From Metallyticus violacea (Eukaryota > Arthropoda > Insecta > Mantodea > Metallyticidae): a stretch of 64,000 bases of DNA. The notes beneath the pieces are model-generated. The model was given only the letters and a program-made list of their open reading frames with translations. It was not told where the DNA came from and searched no databases. Within the stretch, counting starts at the first letter, position 1; the number at the start of each line of letters is the position of its first letter. Of this stretch, positions 1 through 12,084 are shown in pieces. The translations under genes were made by a program, and so were the position numbers. Location of the stretch: positions 116,396,869 to 116,460,868 of the forward strand of contig CM060843.1 in assembly GCA_030762175.1 (NCBI GenBank), in the 5' to 3' direction.

Positions 1-276
1 GAGCAATGGTGCTGCGCGTTTGCCTCCAGAATATTTAGTTCGGTCTGGTAATCTATGGCTGATTGTTTCATCTGGCTATGTTACTACCAAGTAGTTATTT
101 ATGTGTAATTATTAGATGAATCTTAATAAACAAAAATAATAAATTGTCTTTCTGGCTTTCACTTGTGACTTTAAATGTACAAGTTGATTATTGACTTACT
201 GACTCGTGGATTAGCAGTCAATATATATATGAAAACCAAAGATGCGCTTGTTATATGATATACAACGATTAAAGAT

Positions 277-446
277 GTCGGTCTTGGTGGTATAGTGGTA
301 ACCATACTTGTCTTCTAAACCCAAGATGGCGCGTTCGATCTCGGCCAGGGCCAATGGATTTTTTCGGGTGTAAAAATCCTAATTACCTTTGGAAGAGAAG
401 TAAAGCCATGGATACCATGTCGTACATTTACGGCACGATAAAGAAC

Positions 447-450
<4 letters not shown>
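277..450 (+). repeat. SINE family A, copy 1 (3'-truncated)
   Basis: tRNA-derived SINE. The head carries an A-box-like segment (gtggtatagtggtaacc) and a degraded B box, followed by the family body with gtacatttacggcacg near 425-438. It matches the other family A copies until about 450, where the 3' half is replaced by a (TA)n run. No downstream target duplication can be seen because the 3' end is missing. Confidence 0.85.

Positions 451-482
<32 letters not shown>
450..482. repeat. (TA)n microsatellite
   Basis: About 16 uninterrupted TA units that begin exactly where SINE copy 1 stops matching its family, so expansion at, or deletion into, the SINE end is likely. Confidence 0.95.
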
Positions 483-485
<3 letters not shown>

Positions 486-3057
486 TTGAAAGCGGCTCAA
501 TGCTATAAATAAAGCTAATATTAAAACTAATATTAGGAGAACAAAAGATATATTACTTTTTACTCCATCTCTTGAGCTTTAAACAAAAATAACTATTTAA
601 CATTACAACACATGGTAACGCTGCTTAATGTTCTGCAGTGGCTGTCTTTTCTCCTTCCCTTAGTCAAGACTGCATTTATGGAAACGCATTTTACCTTGGT
701 CAGATTTCGAAGTGTATCAAACAAAATACAATGTAACAGAATGTTCTTATTTTCAGGAGTTTCTCTCTTTACGGTCCACCAAATAATAATATTATTCTAA
801 CTTTAATTACTTGATGAAAACTATTTTACAACGTAAAGATGACTTAAAGAAAATACTGTAATCAAATATCAATACTGCGAATAGGAACACAAGAAATTAA
901 AGAGGTGCAAGAACATCATATTATCAAGATGCCAACTCTAAATTTGCAATTCCAAATGATTCATATAATGTTTTCAGATGAATTTACACCAAAACGCTTT
1001 AAATTATCGAAAAATATCAAAAGGCATTAACTCTTGTATGCATGTTTGTATCCAAAGCTATAATCAAACTGTATGCGTTTCAACAGGTATTTACATATTA
1101 TAATATACAAAACAATTCAGAAATGACATTTTTCCGGCCAAGCAAAATGTCAAAGGTCGAAATTGTATTTGAATATTTTGTTCCATATGTAACTTGGAAT
1201 CACTCCATAAAATTATGGCACTGAGTTACGTTTCATTCTGTATTGCATTAGAAACAACATATTTCTACCGGAATAAATTGTAATTCAGATTTAAGTAGGT
1301 TAGTGTTAATTGAATAAATACGTAACAAACAAGTACTAAACTCTCAGTCTTTCATTTTCCTTTTCTGACCTAAAGTATATTAAATATTTCATTTTTATTG
1401 TTTATATAATAAACAATATAGTAAGACCTCCGATAAAATGCTTAAATGAAAATTCGTTTTTCAATGTTAGTTTACCGCAATTAATTTATAATCGGAAACT
1501 CGCTTTCTTGCAATCCATATTTTATTATACAGTTCTCTTTTAATGCAAATACTCAAAATATATAGCAGCAAATATTTCAGTCACATGTATTTTCTTAAAA
1601 AGAGAGCGTTTTGAGAAATTACTGTAAACAGCAGAGTAATTATTTTCTTCCGAATAAATACGTATAAAATGGTTTACTTATTTAAACATAAGTAACTGGA
1701 AATTTATACACGCTTAAGGAATGTATTTACGTGAAAATTATACTTGAAATTACAGGCATGATGCAACAATAGAATTTTCTGCAGAAGCTGAACTACTACA
1801 GTGATCACTGAATTCCAGTATTCATGCTGAGAGCTTATCCCTAGCTACCTGCAGTATCTCAGTAAAGCCACAGCAGGAAATAGTGTGCAGAACACATAAC
1901 CGGATGCAAATCTAAAGGTTTCGCTGAAACATCAAAAGTGACACATGCTCACATTTCCACATATTATCTAAAATGTAATTAACATATAATTAAGGCCAGG
2001 CTGGTTTAGGACGACGAGCAATGGATGCGCCGTGTTATCTCAGTATTAAACTCAGGCCTGCGGCTTGTTGTTCAGAGATACGCACAAACAATTGCATTAT
2101 CTCATGTACTTTGACAGATTTTCAGGTGTTTGCGATGTTAGTGTCGCTAACGCACACATTTATAATTAAAGCTGAAATGGCCGGAAGTTAAAGAAAACTG
2201 AAATATCATTGCATGTTTCTTGTTAAAACACCTTGCATTTTTCAGTAAAGATTAGCTTATAAGTATACAATTTTTTTTTTCGTTTTTCACATTAATAAAT
2301 TAATTAAACAGTCAGTTTTACAATGAAGTGACAGTTGTTAGAACTATAAAAGGCTTGGGTACTACTAAAGAACACTAAACAATGTTAGGAAACACAATCA
2401 ATAACTAAAATGTTTTAATTTTTACTTAAAAACACTATTTCAGATAGATATTGCAATAAAAAGGGCAACATTTGTGAATTAAAGTTGTACGCATAATATT
2501 TAATGTGTTTCTGCTATTGACTACGGCTGTGGGCGGTGTTGAAAGTGTTATTTATATTAAAATAACATAGTTAATATAATATAAACTCATACAAAACAAA
2601 TATCAAATTTACAGTTGTTTAAATATGTGTGTTACAGGGACACCATAAAATATTCATCTGGCTGTTGTTCTTAAGCCTCGAAAATTGAATTTGCCAAAAT
2701 AAATGCTTAATGAACACAATAGATGTGTCCGTTTTCATTTTAAGCATTAACAACAAAAAATAAAATTAACAAATGTTTATTAAATTTACCCTACAATATT
2801 ATGTTTGCTGGGTCCCCTGTTTCTCCTTATGATGTTCTGCAATTATCTCATTAACTTTTATATAGCTTCTAAAGAAATAATTTTCTATTCTATTTCTAAT
2901 GCTCGTTTAACATTTAGTTTTGTTTGTAATTGGACACTTCCTGGTTTTTTTATTCCAAATATGCAACATATTTTAAATTTGATTAATGTTCGGAGATTTT
3001 AGAGATGCATAATGTCTTATGAAAAAATGTAATCATATTTTCTACACAAATCAGAGC
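483..3057. other. AT-rich unique sequence, no gene recognised
   Basis: Short chance reading frames only. Poly(T) and poly(A) tracts and a slightly less AT-rich patch near 1990-2110. No splice-supported coding segment or repeat relative was recognised. Confidence 0.5.
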
Positions 3058-3340
3058 GTCGGTCTTGCTGGTGTAGTGGTAACCCAAGGTCGCGGGTTCA
3101 AACCCTGCCAGGATCGATGGATTTTTTCGGGAGTAAAAATCCAAGGCATGGCTTCCTTCGGAAGGGAAGTAAAGCCGTGGGTCCCGTGTCGTACATTTAC
3201 GGCACGATAAAGAACCTCAAGCTTGAAAGAAGAGGAATCTGTGCAAAATTTATCGGCCGTTTCACGCCCTGGTTTGAATGGGGCGATAATGACCTATGAT
3301 GTTAAAGAGCGTCCGTAAATAAACCAAATCAAACAAACCA
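3058..3340 (+). repeat. SINE family A, copy 2 (anticodon-arm deletion)
   Basis: Near full-length family A copy. The B box (gcgggttcaaaccctgcc) is intact, and the body includes tttttcgggagtaaaaatcc and the acatttacggcacgataaag motif, ending in aaaccaaatcaaa. Compared with other copies about 19-20 nt are missing between gtagtggtaacc and aaggtcgcggg, removing the anticodon-arm equivalent of the tRNA-like head while leaving both internal promoter boxes. Confidence 0.9.
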
Positions 3341-4026
3341 GAGCACCAAGAATGACCCCAACTGCAGCATGTGACCTTTGCATTACGCAGGCTTCATAAA
3401 GATTAGGCGTTTGATTATAATTGCCATACATTGCATCTGATGGCAATTGTCTTTTTTTCTTATCATTCTCGGCAACCACAAAATAACTGGATTCCACAGA
3501 AGACCATTTAACAGATAAAAACGTTATAATTTGTAAATGGTTGAAATGTAACTGGTTTTTGTCTTAATTGTGTTCATTGAAGACTGGCGCCTCCCCACTT
3601 TTTAAATTAATTTTGACCAAGACAAGGCAAACACGTCAGGGATGTAATGCTTGGAGAAAAGAAATCGCGAAACACGTGATTTTCCGTCAAGTTCTGATCT
3701 TGTTTGGTTGTGACCATTTGCGTTCCCAAATGTTTATGGAGCGTTCCTCATGATGAAAATTTGGTCATCCTATTCTCAAATCTCTTTACATCATACCACT
3801 AACTTTTAAATAATCAGTGTGCCCTTTTCTCTTAATATTGGATTCAAGCTAAGATTTTATTGGTTTTGTCACAGGCAAGACGCATTTTTCTATTAACCTT
3901 ACTGATATCATTTTCTGGGAGCTTTTCACATATTCTTAGCTTGAAACTCTTGTTCCAAATGTATTTGCTTTCCTTTCTTAGGAAAATCTAATTTTGGAAT
4001 ATTGTTAGCAATCTTTATTATCTGAC
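3341..4026. other. Unique AT-rich sequence
   Basis: No recognised gene or repeat between two SINE insertions. Short open frames near 3300-3750 show no homology that I recognise. Confidence 0.5.
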
Positions 4027-4039
4027 ATATTTTCATTAC

Positions 4040-4314
4040 CACCAAGGGTGGCCAGGGTCGATAAGGCGTGGACTCGTGAGCGGGAAGTCAGGGGTTCGAA
4101 TCCCGCCAGAAGTCCTCCCTGATTGAGGTTTTTTCCGGGTTTTTCTCAGTCCTCATAAATGGAAAATGCCGGTGAGGTACCCTAAACTTAGGCCTAGAAC
4201 GTTTCCTTCCTTACAAAATCCTTTCCCTATATATCATTTCATATATTACCAGTGTTCACTGCCAGTAGTGCCTCAGTAGCAAAAACGAGCGTTAAACACT
4301 ATTCATTCATTATT
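4040..4314 (+). repeat. SINE family B, copy 1, full length with 13-bp TSD
   Basis: tRNA-derived SINE with a Ser/Leu-like head: A box in ggccagggtcgataaggcg, B box ggggttcgaatcccgcc. The body contains gaggttttttccgggttttt and cctcataaatgg, and the tail reads ttaaacactattcattcat. It is flanked by a perfect 13-bp direct repeat, atattttcattac, at 4027-4039 and 4315-4327, the signature of LINE-mediated insertion. Confidence 0.93.
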
Positions 4315-4907
4315 ATATTTTCATTACTGTCAAATTAATTTTTGACAAGGTTACTCAAGTGATATGTGCTATAATTGGTTTGACATACAGGCTTAAACGT
4401 TGTATAATTACTTATGCCGTTAGTACACAGGTGGCGAAAAAAATAAGTGTTTAAGAGGACCCCATAATTATTTTCCAGTCAAACATTGGCCAAAAATACA
4501 CCTATTTCATAGTGTCATTTGTACGGAGTCTCTCTGTAACCATAACACGAAATTATTACCTCCTTTAGAGGCACGGGGATTTAAAAAATGAGTTGATGGC
4601 GATTTTTTTTAAAGAAAATGATCCGCGTTGACTGCAAAAAAGTTGAACCAGCTTCATTCTCAGATCAATATGAAGATGCAGATATGCTAACCAAAGACAA
4701 GCAAATGACATTCAATTGCAGTACGCTTATTGTTTCCAGCAGCTAAGGACACAGTTAATTTGTTTTGGTAGCAAAAGTCTTGGAATAAAAAAGTTCAACT
4801 TGGCTGTTTTAATAATACCATGTACGCTGGTTCTGCTAATCTCAGTCTCACTTGTGCAATGCTTTGTAGATTTCTGCGTTAGATTCCAACGTTCCAAAAC
4901 CATTGCC

Positions 4908-5072
4908 GGGGAGTCAAGGTACCGTATCGTAAATTTACGATACGTGAAAAAGAGCCTCCAGCCTGAAATAAGAGACCTCTGAGAAAAATTTGTCGGGCGT
5001 TTCGCGCCTTGAATTGAATGGTATGATGATGACCTGAGATTTCAAAGAGCGTCCATAAATAAACAAAAAAAA
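4908..5072 (+). repeat. SINE family A, copy 3 (5'-truncated)
   Basis: Lacks the tRNA-like head and starts in the middle of the family body. It keeps the acctc...gcctgaaa, aaaatttgtcgg, cgtttcgcgcc, gatgacctgagat and agagcgtccataaataaac blocks of family A. At 4923-4944 the central stem region is a perfect 22-bp palindrome, more symmetric than in other copies (see findings). Confidence 0.85.
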
Positions 5073-5182
5073 CCGGAAGAACCAATTAACGACCTATCGT
5101 TCGTAGTTGTAGGGCTGCTGCAGTTAAGGAACTAATAGCAAGTACAGGGCTTTCAGAGTACGTCTTCACCGCTCACGCAAGG

Positions 5183-5536
5183 TTTTGCGTCTCGGTCAAG
5201 GTCGGCTCCCCTCCTCACTCACGGCCGCCTATCTGCCTGTCCTAGAACTTCCGCGCAGTCTACATTCGTTCGCGAAAACTTTAGCGCAAGGTACTTTTGT
5301 GTGTAAATGTTCTAATTACGAAGCAGCTCTTGCGTTATTAAAACTTATTAAGCTGTCTACGAGAGGAGATCCCGTAGCACGTGTGCGTCATTGAGAGTGA
5401 TTTCATTCATCAGTGATTGAAGAGTTAACTGACCCACAGCTTGTGTTCTCTTTAGACAAGGCGGGTTCCAGTAAAAGGATTGTGCTGTAGTACGGGCGTG
5501 ACCGGTTGTAGTACGTCCAGCTGCCGAGACGCAAAA
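5183..5536. other. CpG-rich block bounded by 13-bp inverted repeats
   Basis: A segment far richer in GC and CpG than its surroundings. Its borders are perfect inverted repeats, ttttgcgtctcgg at 5183-5195 and ccgagacgcaaaa at 5524-5536. Reading frames of 66-69 codons exist on both strands but resemble nothing I know. It could be a promoter or CpG island, a MITE-like element without a visible target duplication, or a noncoding exon. Confidence 0.45.
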
Positions 5537-6062
5537 TCCCATAGGAGCGGTAAACACATTCTGTAAGTCCTGTAGTTCAATTTCTGCATTACAAGGTTGT
5601 AAAAATTAAAGCAGTTTTTATTTCAGGGATGAACAGAACTATGACAACTTTTGTGCAAAAGAATAATACAAAGAGCAACAAGAACCAAGTTAAAATCACC
5701 TCTACTTTCAACCGATATATTTTGGCTTCATTCAGAGTACAGGTTTTCATACAATAAAATATTTTAAACAATGACTTCATAAATATATTTTAGTTATCAA
5801 AATGATCATCTTTCAGTGGTTTTCCATTCACTAGTAACTGTCATTTATTATAAGTTCTAAATTAAAATTCATAACATCTAGGCCCTCTAGGAAAATATAT
5901 GTAAACTGGAAAATGAGCGGTATTAGAATGTGTACCGAAAATATATAGCGTTATAGTTGTTCTAACTTAAATAGTGCTGTTATACCAGAAATTGCTTTTT
6001 GGTAAGGCTCCCTTCCTATTTTATTTTATTTGGGAGACACAGCGGCGCCGACAGCATAAAGT
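5537..6062. other. Unique AT-rich sequence
   Basis: Nothing recognised. Low-complexity ttttattttattt near 6010. Confidence 0.5.
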
Positions 6063-6075
6063 GAGTTTGTAGGCT

Positions 6076-6368
6076 TTTTTTTTTTTTTTGAGTAGTGTTT
6101 AACGCCCATATTTACTACTGAGGCACCACAGTAGGCGGACACTGATGATACATGAGATGAAATGATTTATTGGGAAAGATTTTTATTTTTAAGGAAGGAA
6201 ACGTTTCAGGCCTAAGTTTAGGTACCTCCCCAATTTTTGCCATTTATGAGGACTGAGGAAAACCTGGGAAAAAAACCCAGTCAGGGAGGATGGTTCTGGT
6301 GGAGTTCCAACCCAAGACCTCCCGCTCACGAGTCCGCGCCTTAACGAACTCGGTCACCCGTGGCGGTA
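6076..6368 (-). repeat. SINE family B, copy 2, full length with 13-bp TSD
   Basis: Minus-strand family B SINE. Reading the plus strand, it begins with a T-run and agtagtgtttaacgccc (tail complement), then gccatttatgaggactgag, and ends in the tRNA-like head complement cgccttaacgaactcgg and cacccgtggcgg. The flanks are a perfect 13-bp duplication, gagtttgtaggct, at 6063-6075 and 6369-6381. Confidence 0.93.
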
Positions 6369-6381
6369 GAGTTTGTAGGCT

Positions 6382-8822
6382 AGTTTATAGCTACAGAAAT
6401 ATTCTGAATGTCTTACTATTTTCTCCTAAGAATATCATGCTCGGTTCTATTACCACTGCAAACTGTGAACAGTGATAAACAACTTTAGAACTATACTCAG
6501 CAATAACTTGATAAGAGTTCTCCCAAACCCCCCTTTTGGAGTGTAAAGGTAAGTTTTGTGCAACAGTTTTTAGTTCCCGTGTCAATGAAATAACGTCATT
6601 GACGGTGACAGAGTATCGTCCGAGGTGAGTTACACAAAGAATGTGTTGTATTGTGAAAGGGGATATACGTTGAGAAAAGAAAAAAGTGGAATAATTGGAT
6701 TGGATTGCGTGTTTGATGGAAACTGAGTCTCTCTGCAGTACCAACCCTGAGGATCTGATTTAACGGTAATCCCATTGGGGCAACCTGCCGCAATATCATG
6801 GGTGCACTCTACCACTAGACGACACAGACACAACGATCTTTCTTCGGTAAAAGGCAGCTGTTCAAAAGGTCACTTATTCCCCATCCAACACAAGCGCCAC
6901 TGTTTTAACTCCGACTTCTTCCTATGCGATTCACATTTTTCTGTCTCTCTAGAAGTCTAGGCAAGTTAATCTATAAATAAAACATAATTCCGAATTCTAA
7001 GATTAGGATATTCGTATTTATACTGTGTTGATGGGAGACATATACTCAGAATTTTGTCCACTACTTTGATCTGTATGCCTCCAGGTGAAGGTGTAAAAAA
7101 GTTCTTTTTTCAAACGAATATTGGATATTTATTATGTAGTCTACTCTTGATATATGTACAAAATATATAGAATAAAAATCTATGAACCGAAGGGGGTGTA
7201 ATAATTATTTTAAAAATACTATCTCTTACCCTCAATGTTTTGTTTTCTCTTGCAACTTAAAGATGATACACAGTTAAAAATAAAAATACGAAATATTATG
7301 GAAATATTAATAGGAGCTAAAACAGTTCTTATTATTTTATGTTACCAATTTATATATTTTATATTAATAATCCAGCGTACAAGTTAACTTTTTCCTTTGA
7401 TTATAACGTTATTCCAGTTGGAAACCGCTATTTGTTCACCGTTACCATTAAAAAGATGAAGACGCAAAATAAAGGAACATGTTTAAAGATTTATGGGAGA
7501 TCAATCCCATAAACATCTATTGATTTCAGCATTTCTTGGAGGAGGACATAAAAATTGTTCTGTAAATATCCGTTATCAAAACAATTATCTTGCAGCAGCT
7601 TAATATATAGAACTCAGTTTGAATGCAATGTTACGGACTACGGATTATATCAAAAGCATGTAGGATAGAAAAATTAGCTACTTCTCTTGAAATTTCCTAT
7701 ACTAATTTTTCATTTACCTTAGCGAAATTGGGCTGTAAATTCTTCTAAAAATGTCTAATTCAAGAGTCTGGATTGTATATTATTCACAAAGGATAACTGA
7801 ACTATGCTCCGCAATCTATCCAACTTACGAGTTTAACTTTTTAATTTTCCTTTTAATATAATTGTATTTTTTTCTTGTAAGAGTACCTCAACTTTTTAAA
7901 AATATATAAACATTTCATTTATAAACCTAAAAACTGCTGCAAACTATCTATTTGTCAAGTGCCTTTAGATGTGCTATATTCACTCAAGTTTTGTATTAAT
8001 TAAGATATGTGTGATCTTCTCTAATTTTTGTGAAAGAAATGTAACACGTGCAATATGTAATGTTAAATACAATGTTTTAAGCAATTAATCAGTTCTTAAG
8101 TTAAATAGAAATTATATTCTATACTTATCTACTTTATTGTAGATTATACAGGTCACATCTGATCGAACCAGAGAATTTATAAATAACCGAAGCTGAGAAT
8201 GTTGTTCGACATAGAAAAACCAAAGACCACAGGGAAACCTTACACAAAATGTAGGGTGGTTCTTCTTCTGCTAGAGGCAAACCGGTAAACATCGTCAGAG
8301 AGAATAAACCTCTAGAGACACCACTACTGCAAAGAGAACTACCAGAGAAAGTATCTTACCCTTAAAGCTACATGCTTTTTCAGCGTTCCCTAGGGCACAT
8401 TGGCTTGTTAATAATTCCATGCATGGGTAAACAACATACAAGCAACTCGGAAGAAAGCTGCTTCTTTCAATGCGCGTCTTTAGATTGATTTAAGCTACTC
8501 TCTCTTAGAAAACTTTTATCAGATAAGCCGGAGAAACACTTTAAGGATAATTTATATTGACGACATAGCAAAGTACTCTAAGGGTAGAAACTTGTGGGTA
8601 ATACATTTCAAAGTTGTTACCAAAATTGTAATAACAGTAGAGCAACTGTTTTGTTGTCAAATTAATTTTACAATTAAGTATGTAGTATCGGGTGTTTTAT
8701 AGAGTGTTTCTCTAATTCAAATATATTAATACTGTTTTACATTTGCCTTATAATTAGTTAAATATTACCTATGTTATATTGCATTAAAATAAAAAGTCAA
8801 CTTCAATTGAATTTAAACCATT

Positions 8823-8827
<5 letters not shown>
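6382..8827. other. AT-rich unique sequence
   Basis: Contains a minus-strand open frame of 117 codons at 6391-6744 with low-complexity composition and no recognisable family, and a weakly tRNA-like stretch on the minus strand near 6655-6835. The remainder is AT-rich with no recognised feature. Confidence 0.45.

Positions 8828-8859
<32 letters not shown>
8828..8859. repeat. (AAT)n microsatellite
   Basis: About ten AAT units within TATA-rich sequence. Confidence 0.95.
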
Positions 8860-8860
<1 letters not shown>

Positions 8861-9048
8861 TACGTAATATTGTAAATATTGTAATATTGCAAATTGCCGT
8901 AATGGTGGTGTAAATACGTCTTGTGTAGTCTTAGCTCTGATTTATTCTGTGTTGTGAGGAATACTTGCTAATAAGTCTCAAGATAGACACTTTTTACACC
9001 ACGACGATGCAACATACAATAAATATTGATCCCGGAAGTTTGTCATCA

Positions 9049-9050
<2 letters not shown>

Positions 9051-9092
<42 letters not shown>
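9051..9092. repeat. (ATT)n microsatellite at a SINE tail
   Basis: Fourteen ATT units abutting the 3' (tail) side of the minus-strand SINE that follows. The tail of family B is rich in attcatt, so the array probably expanded from the SINE tail. Confidence 0.93.
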
Positions 9093-9367
9093 TGGAATGG
9101 TGTTTGACGCCCGTTTTCATTACTGAGACACCACAGACAGTGGACACTGATGATACATGAAATGAACTTATATATTGGGAAAGAACTTTTTAAGGAAGGA
9201 AACGCCCCAGGCCTAAGATTAGGGTACCTTCCCGGCATTTGCCATTTATGAGGACTGAGAAAACCCGGAAAAAAAACTCAGTCAGGGAGGACGCTCTTTG
9301 TGGGATTCGAATCTCAGACCTCCCGCTCACGTGTCCGCGCCTTAACGACCTCGGCCACCCTTGGCGG
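9093..9367 (-). repeat. SINE family B, copy 3
   Basis: Minus-strand family B SINE: tgtttgacgcccg (tail complement), gccatttatgaggactgag, aaaactcagtcagggagg, then B-box complement gggattcgaatctcag and head complement cgccttaacgacctcggcc. A clear target duplication is not visible, probably because the tail has expanded into (ATT)n. Confidence 0.9.
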
Positions 9368-12080
9368 TTTTGGTCATTAACAGAGTGTTAATTAAGTATC
9401 GAATGTTACTCATATGTTGATGTATTTTAGGTTGACAAAAATGTTATGAACAAGAGTTATAAGAAAACAAGTGAATATCTAAAGTAGAATAAAAACACTA
9501 ACAAAACATTTATACGAAATGGAAAGTTTTAGCATTTAAATTGCCGTATTTATTGAAACTGTTGGTTTCCCCAATAACATTATTATAAATTATATGTTTC
9601 CCTTGCCAATATTTACCATAATATATAATTATTTTTATAATATATATTTTTCACTTTGAAACGTATATTCCTCGCTCATCACCATCACCACCACCACCAT
9701 CATGTTGTATAGCTTAGCATCTTTGTAAAATGGCAAAAACTCTAACTCTGTGCTTTGTCCGCAAATGCGTTGAAAATACGTGGAACTATAAAATTTTGGA
9801 AAGGTGAGATCTTTTGTGTGTTAGGGTAAAGCGAGCCAATGATATTACCCATTATGTTCTGGATCTTTAAAACGAGATGTTTTGTTCAGGAGAAAGCTAC
9901 TGTATCTTTTGGGGAGTCTTTTAAATGCCTTTGGAGTCAGTTGACTCCATTAAGCTGGAAACTGTTAAATTTTGAAGTATGGTATATTTTTAAATTCCTG
10001 TAAACGAACGAATCAGATGAGGCCAGAAAAATTTAAAAGCTGCCAGTGTAGATGCAGAGTTTGAATTTTTAAGGGTAGACGCGATGCTGTTACGTGTTTT
10101 GCGCGGCTAGCTTTGTCCCAGGAATTCCTATTTGAATCACGTATCGCGGTGGTTTTCAAACAATAGGGCGGGAAATGGGAGGAAGAGGGGAACGATTGAT
10201 GGAGGATTTATTAAGTTGGATTGTAAATTAATTAGCTATATCTGAAGTCAATCTTTCTTTTATTATCACCTTTGCTTCGACGTAGCTCCGTAAAACACCG
10301 GAGTTTTGTGACACGGAGGGAAAGGAAAGGAAATCTAGCAGAAGATGAATAAATTCGTGCAAATGTATGTAACACAATCATTTACTGTCCAATATCTTTT
10401 CATTGTATTGGGGAGTCTTTATGTATTGAGAAATTTTGAGTTTTATTGCCACTCTTGCGCTACCTAAGCTGAACGATCTCTAGTCGAGTTTTGTTCTATA
10501 TGCATTCTATGAAATTCAAGAATACTGTGCACTTGTTCTCTTTTCTACTACGCGTGCATATTCACCCTCTATTTAACTCTAACTATAACACGACAATATT
10601 TTTCCGAAACTCTAACCGCAATATGATTTCCTCTAGTTCTCGTCGCGTAATATTTGACTTTCTCATAACATTCACTGTCTCCTACTTTACTGCTTAATGC
10701 TGTCGAGTTTCACACTGTTAATTGACTGGCTGATCATTTGAGGACGACGCTTGCTACGTACTAACTATTATTTTCTCTAGCTATATTAAGTGACTTGATT
10801 TATTATTTTCTCTCAATATTCTCCTTGTTGTATGGTCAGCCGTGTCCTCTGTCGTACCATCCACCGTGTTGTGTTGTACCATTTATCGTGAAATGTGTCG
10901 TATCTTTCGTTATGTTATGTTGTACCTTCCCGAGACTTCGAAATGTTGAACTTTTATTAACAATACAACTGTAAGGTCGGGACGCTAAATACAACCTTTT
11001 ACAACACGAACTTTTAATAGATTTTGACTTTCCCTACTTCCACAAAGTCTTCTATTGGTTAATACTCATATAAATAATCTTCACGAACATTACTACTGGA
11101 TGTGATCGTGGATCATTATTCGCATGTTCTAAGCTGCCCTTTATAGGTGTTATTCAACTCACAGGATATTATTACAAAGTTAGTTCCCAATCTAACAAAA
11201 GATGACCTTTTTGCCTGTTCGCATAAAAGAAACTGTTCGACCTTTCTTACCCTATTTGTCATCCCCCGAGGCATAGTGAAAACCCTTGTTATAAACATAA
11301 ATATACACAAAAGATATAGGTCCTTGGGTTTTCTTGCCCAAAGAAAAATATAACACTATTTCTTTCGCTTAAAGTTTCGGCGGCATGTTTCTCTTTCCAA
11401 TACAGAAGAAAATAAATGCAATGACCTAAATGTATACAAGGTTTAATACAAGCTACACAAATTAATTATAATAACGTATATAATATTCATTATAAGAACA
11501 TTGGTGATCTAGGAGCGAGGAATGAAGCTATTATAATTACCGCTTAAGTATATAAGGACAATTTTGGAAGCTGTTTTTCATTCTATTCGATTCTGTGTTC
11601 TCTACGCTGTTTCACCTCGATTCTCTCACATTCTCCTGGTGCCATTCTGGCGACGACGCGCATTCAGGCAATCGGAGTTCGTAAAATCTTATACCTGCAT
11701 TGGAAGCATTTGTTTAGTTTTCGGTCCAATACTCATAATATTATGTTTCAACAGTCCGCTAGTCTAAGCATCGTTGAGTAAATGCAATAAAGGGATTAGA
11801 CTCTCTTGATGACCAAGTACCGATGTTTTAAATAAAGTGGCATGAAATAAATCATTCTTAGAAGTGACGTCGAACCGCGTGCTTATTTAAACACCAAAAA
11901 CTCATCCTAGATTAGTTTATTTAAGAGCAACCGAATTAGCTCAGTTACCCTAAGAATTTGTTGTTTTGGGGGCCGAAACAACAAATCAACAACTACAAGC
12001 AGTCATCATCAGCTGAGGCCCCATACAATCAGAGCTAACTACAGCTCAATTGTAGTACATTATCGTGGGGCCTACAGGAA
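9368..12080. other. Unique sequence with a few CpG-rich patches
   Basis: Mostly AT-rich. A (CAC/CAT)n run lies at 9676-9703. Around 10080-10340 there is CpG-containing, purine-rich sequence without a convincing reading frame. Small hairpins at 11956-11986 (11-bp arms) and 12016-12073 (8-bp arms) lie beside the transposase relic that follows. Confidence 0.45.
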
Positions 12081-12084
12081 TAAC

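Noticed and set aside
4618..4745. Small frame MIRVDCKKVEPASFSDQYED after a T-rich acceptor-like tract
   Set aside because: No donor or termination signal in the right place; too short to separate from chance.
6391..6744. 117-codon minus-strand frame
   Set aside because: Starts in SINE flank, no recognisable family, no splice or promoter evidence.
6655..6835. tRNA-like A-box segment on the minus strand (cgtctagtggtagagtgc)
   Set aside because: No proper B box at the right spacing and no second copy seen.
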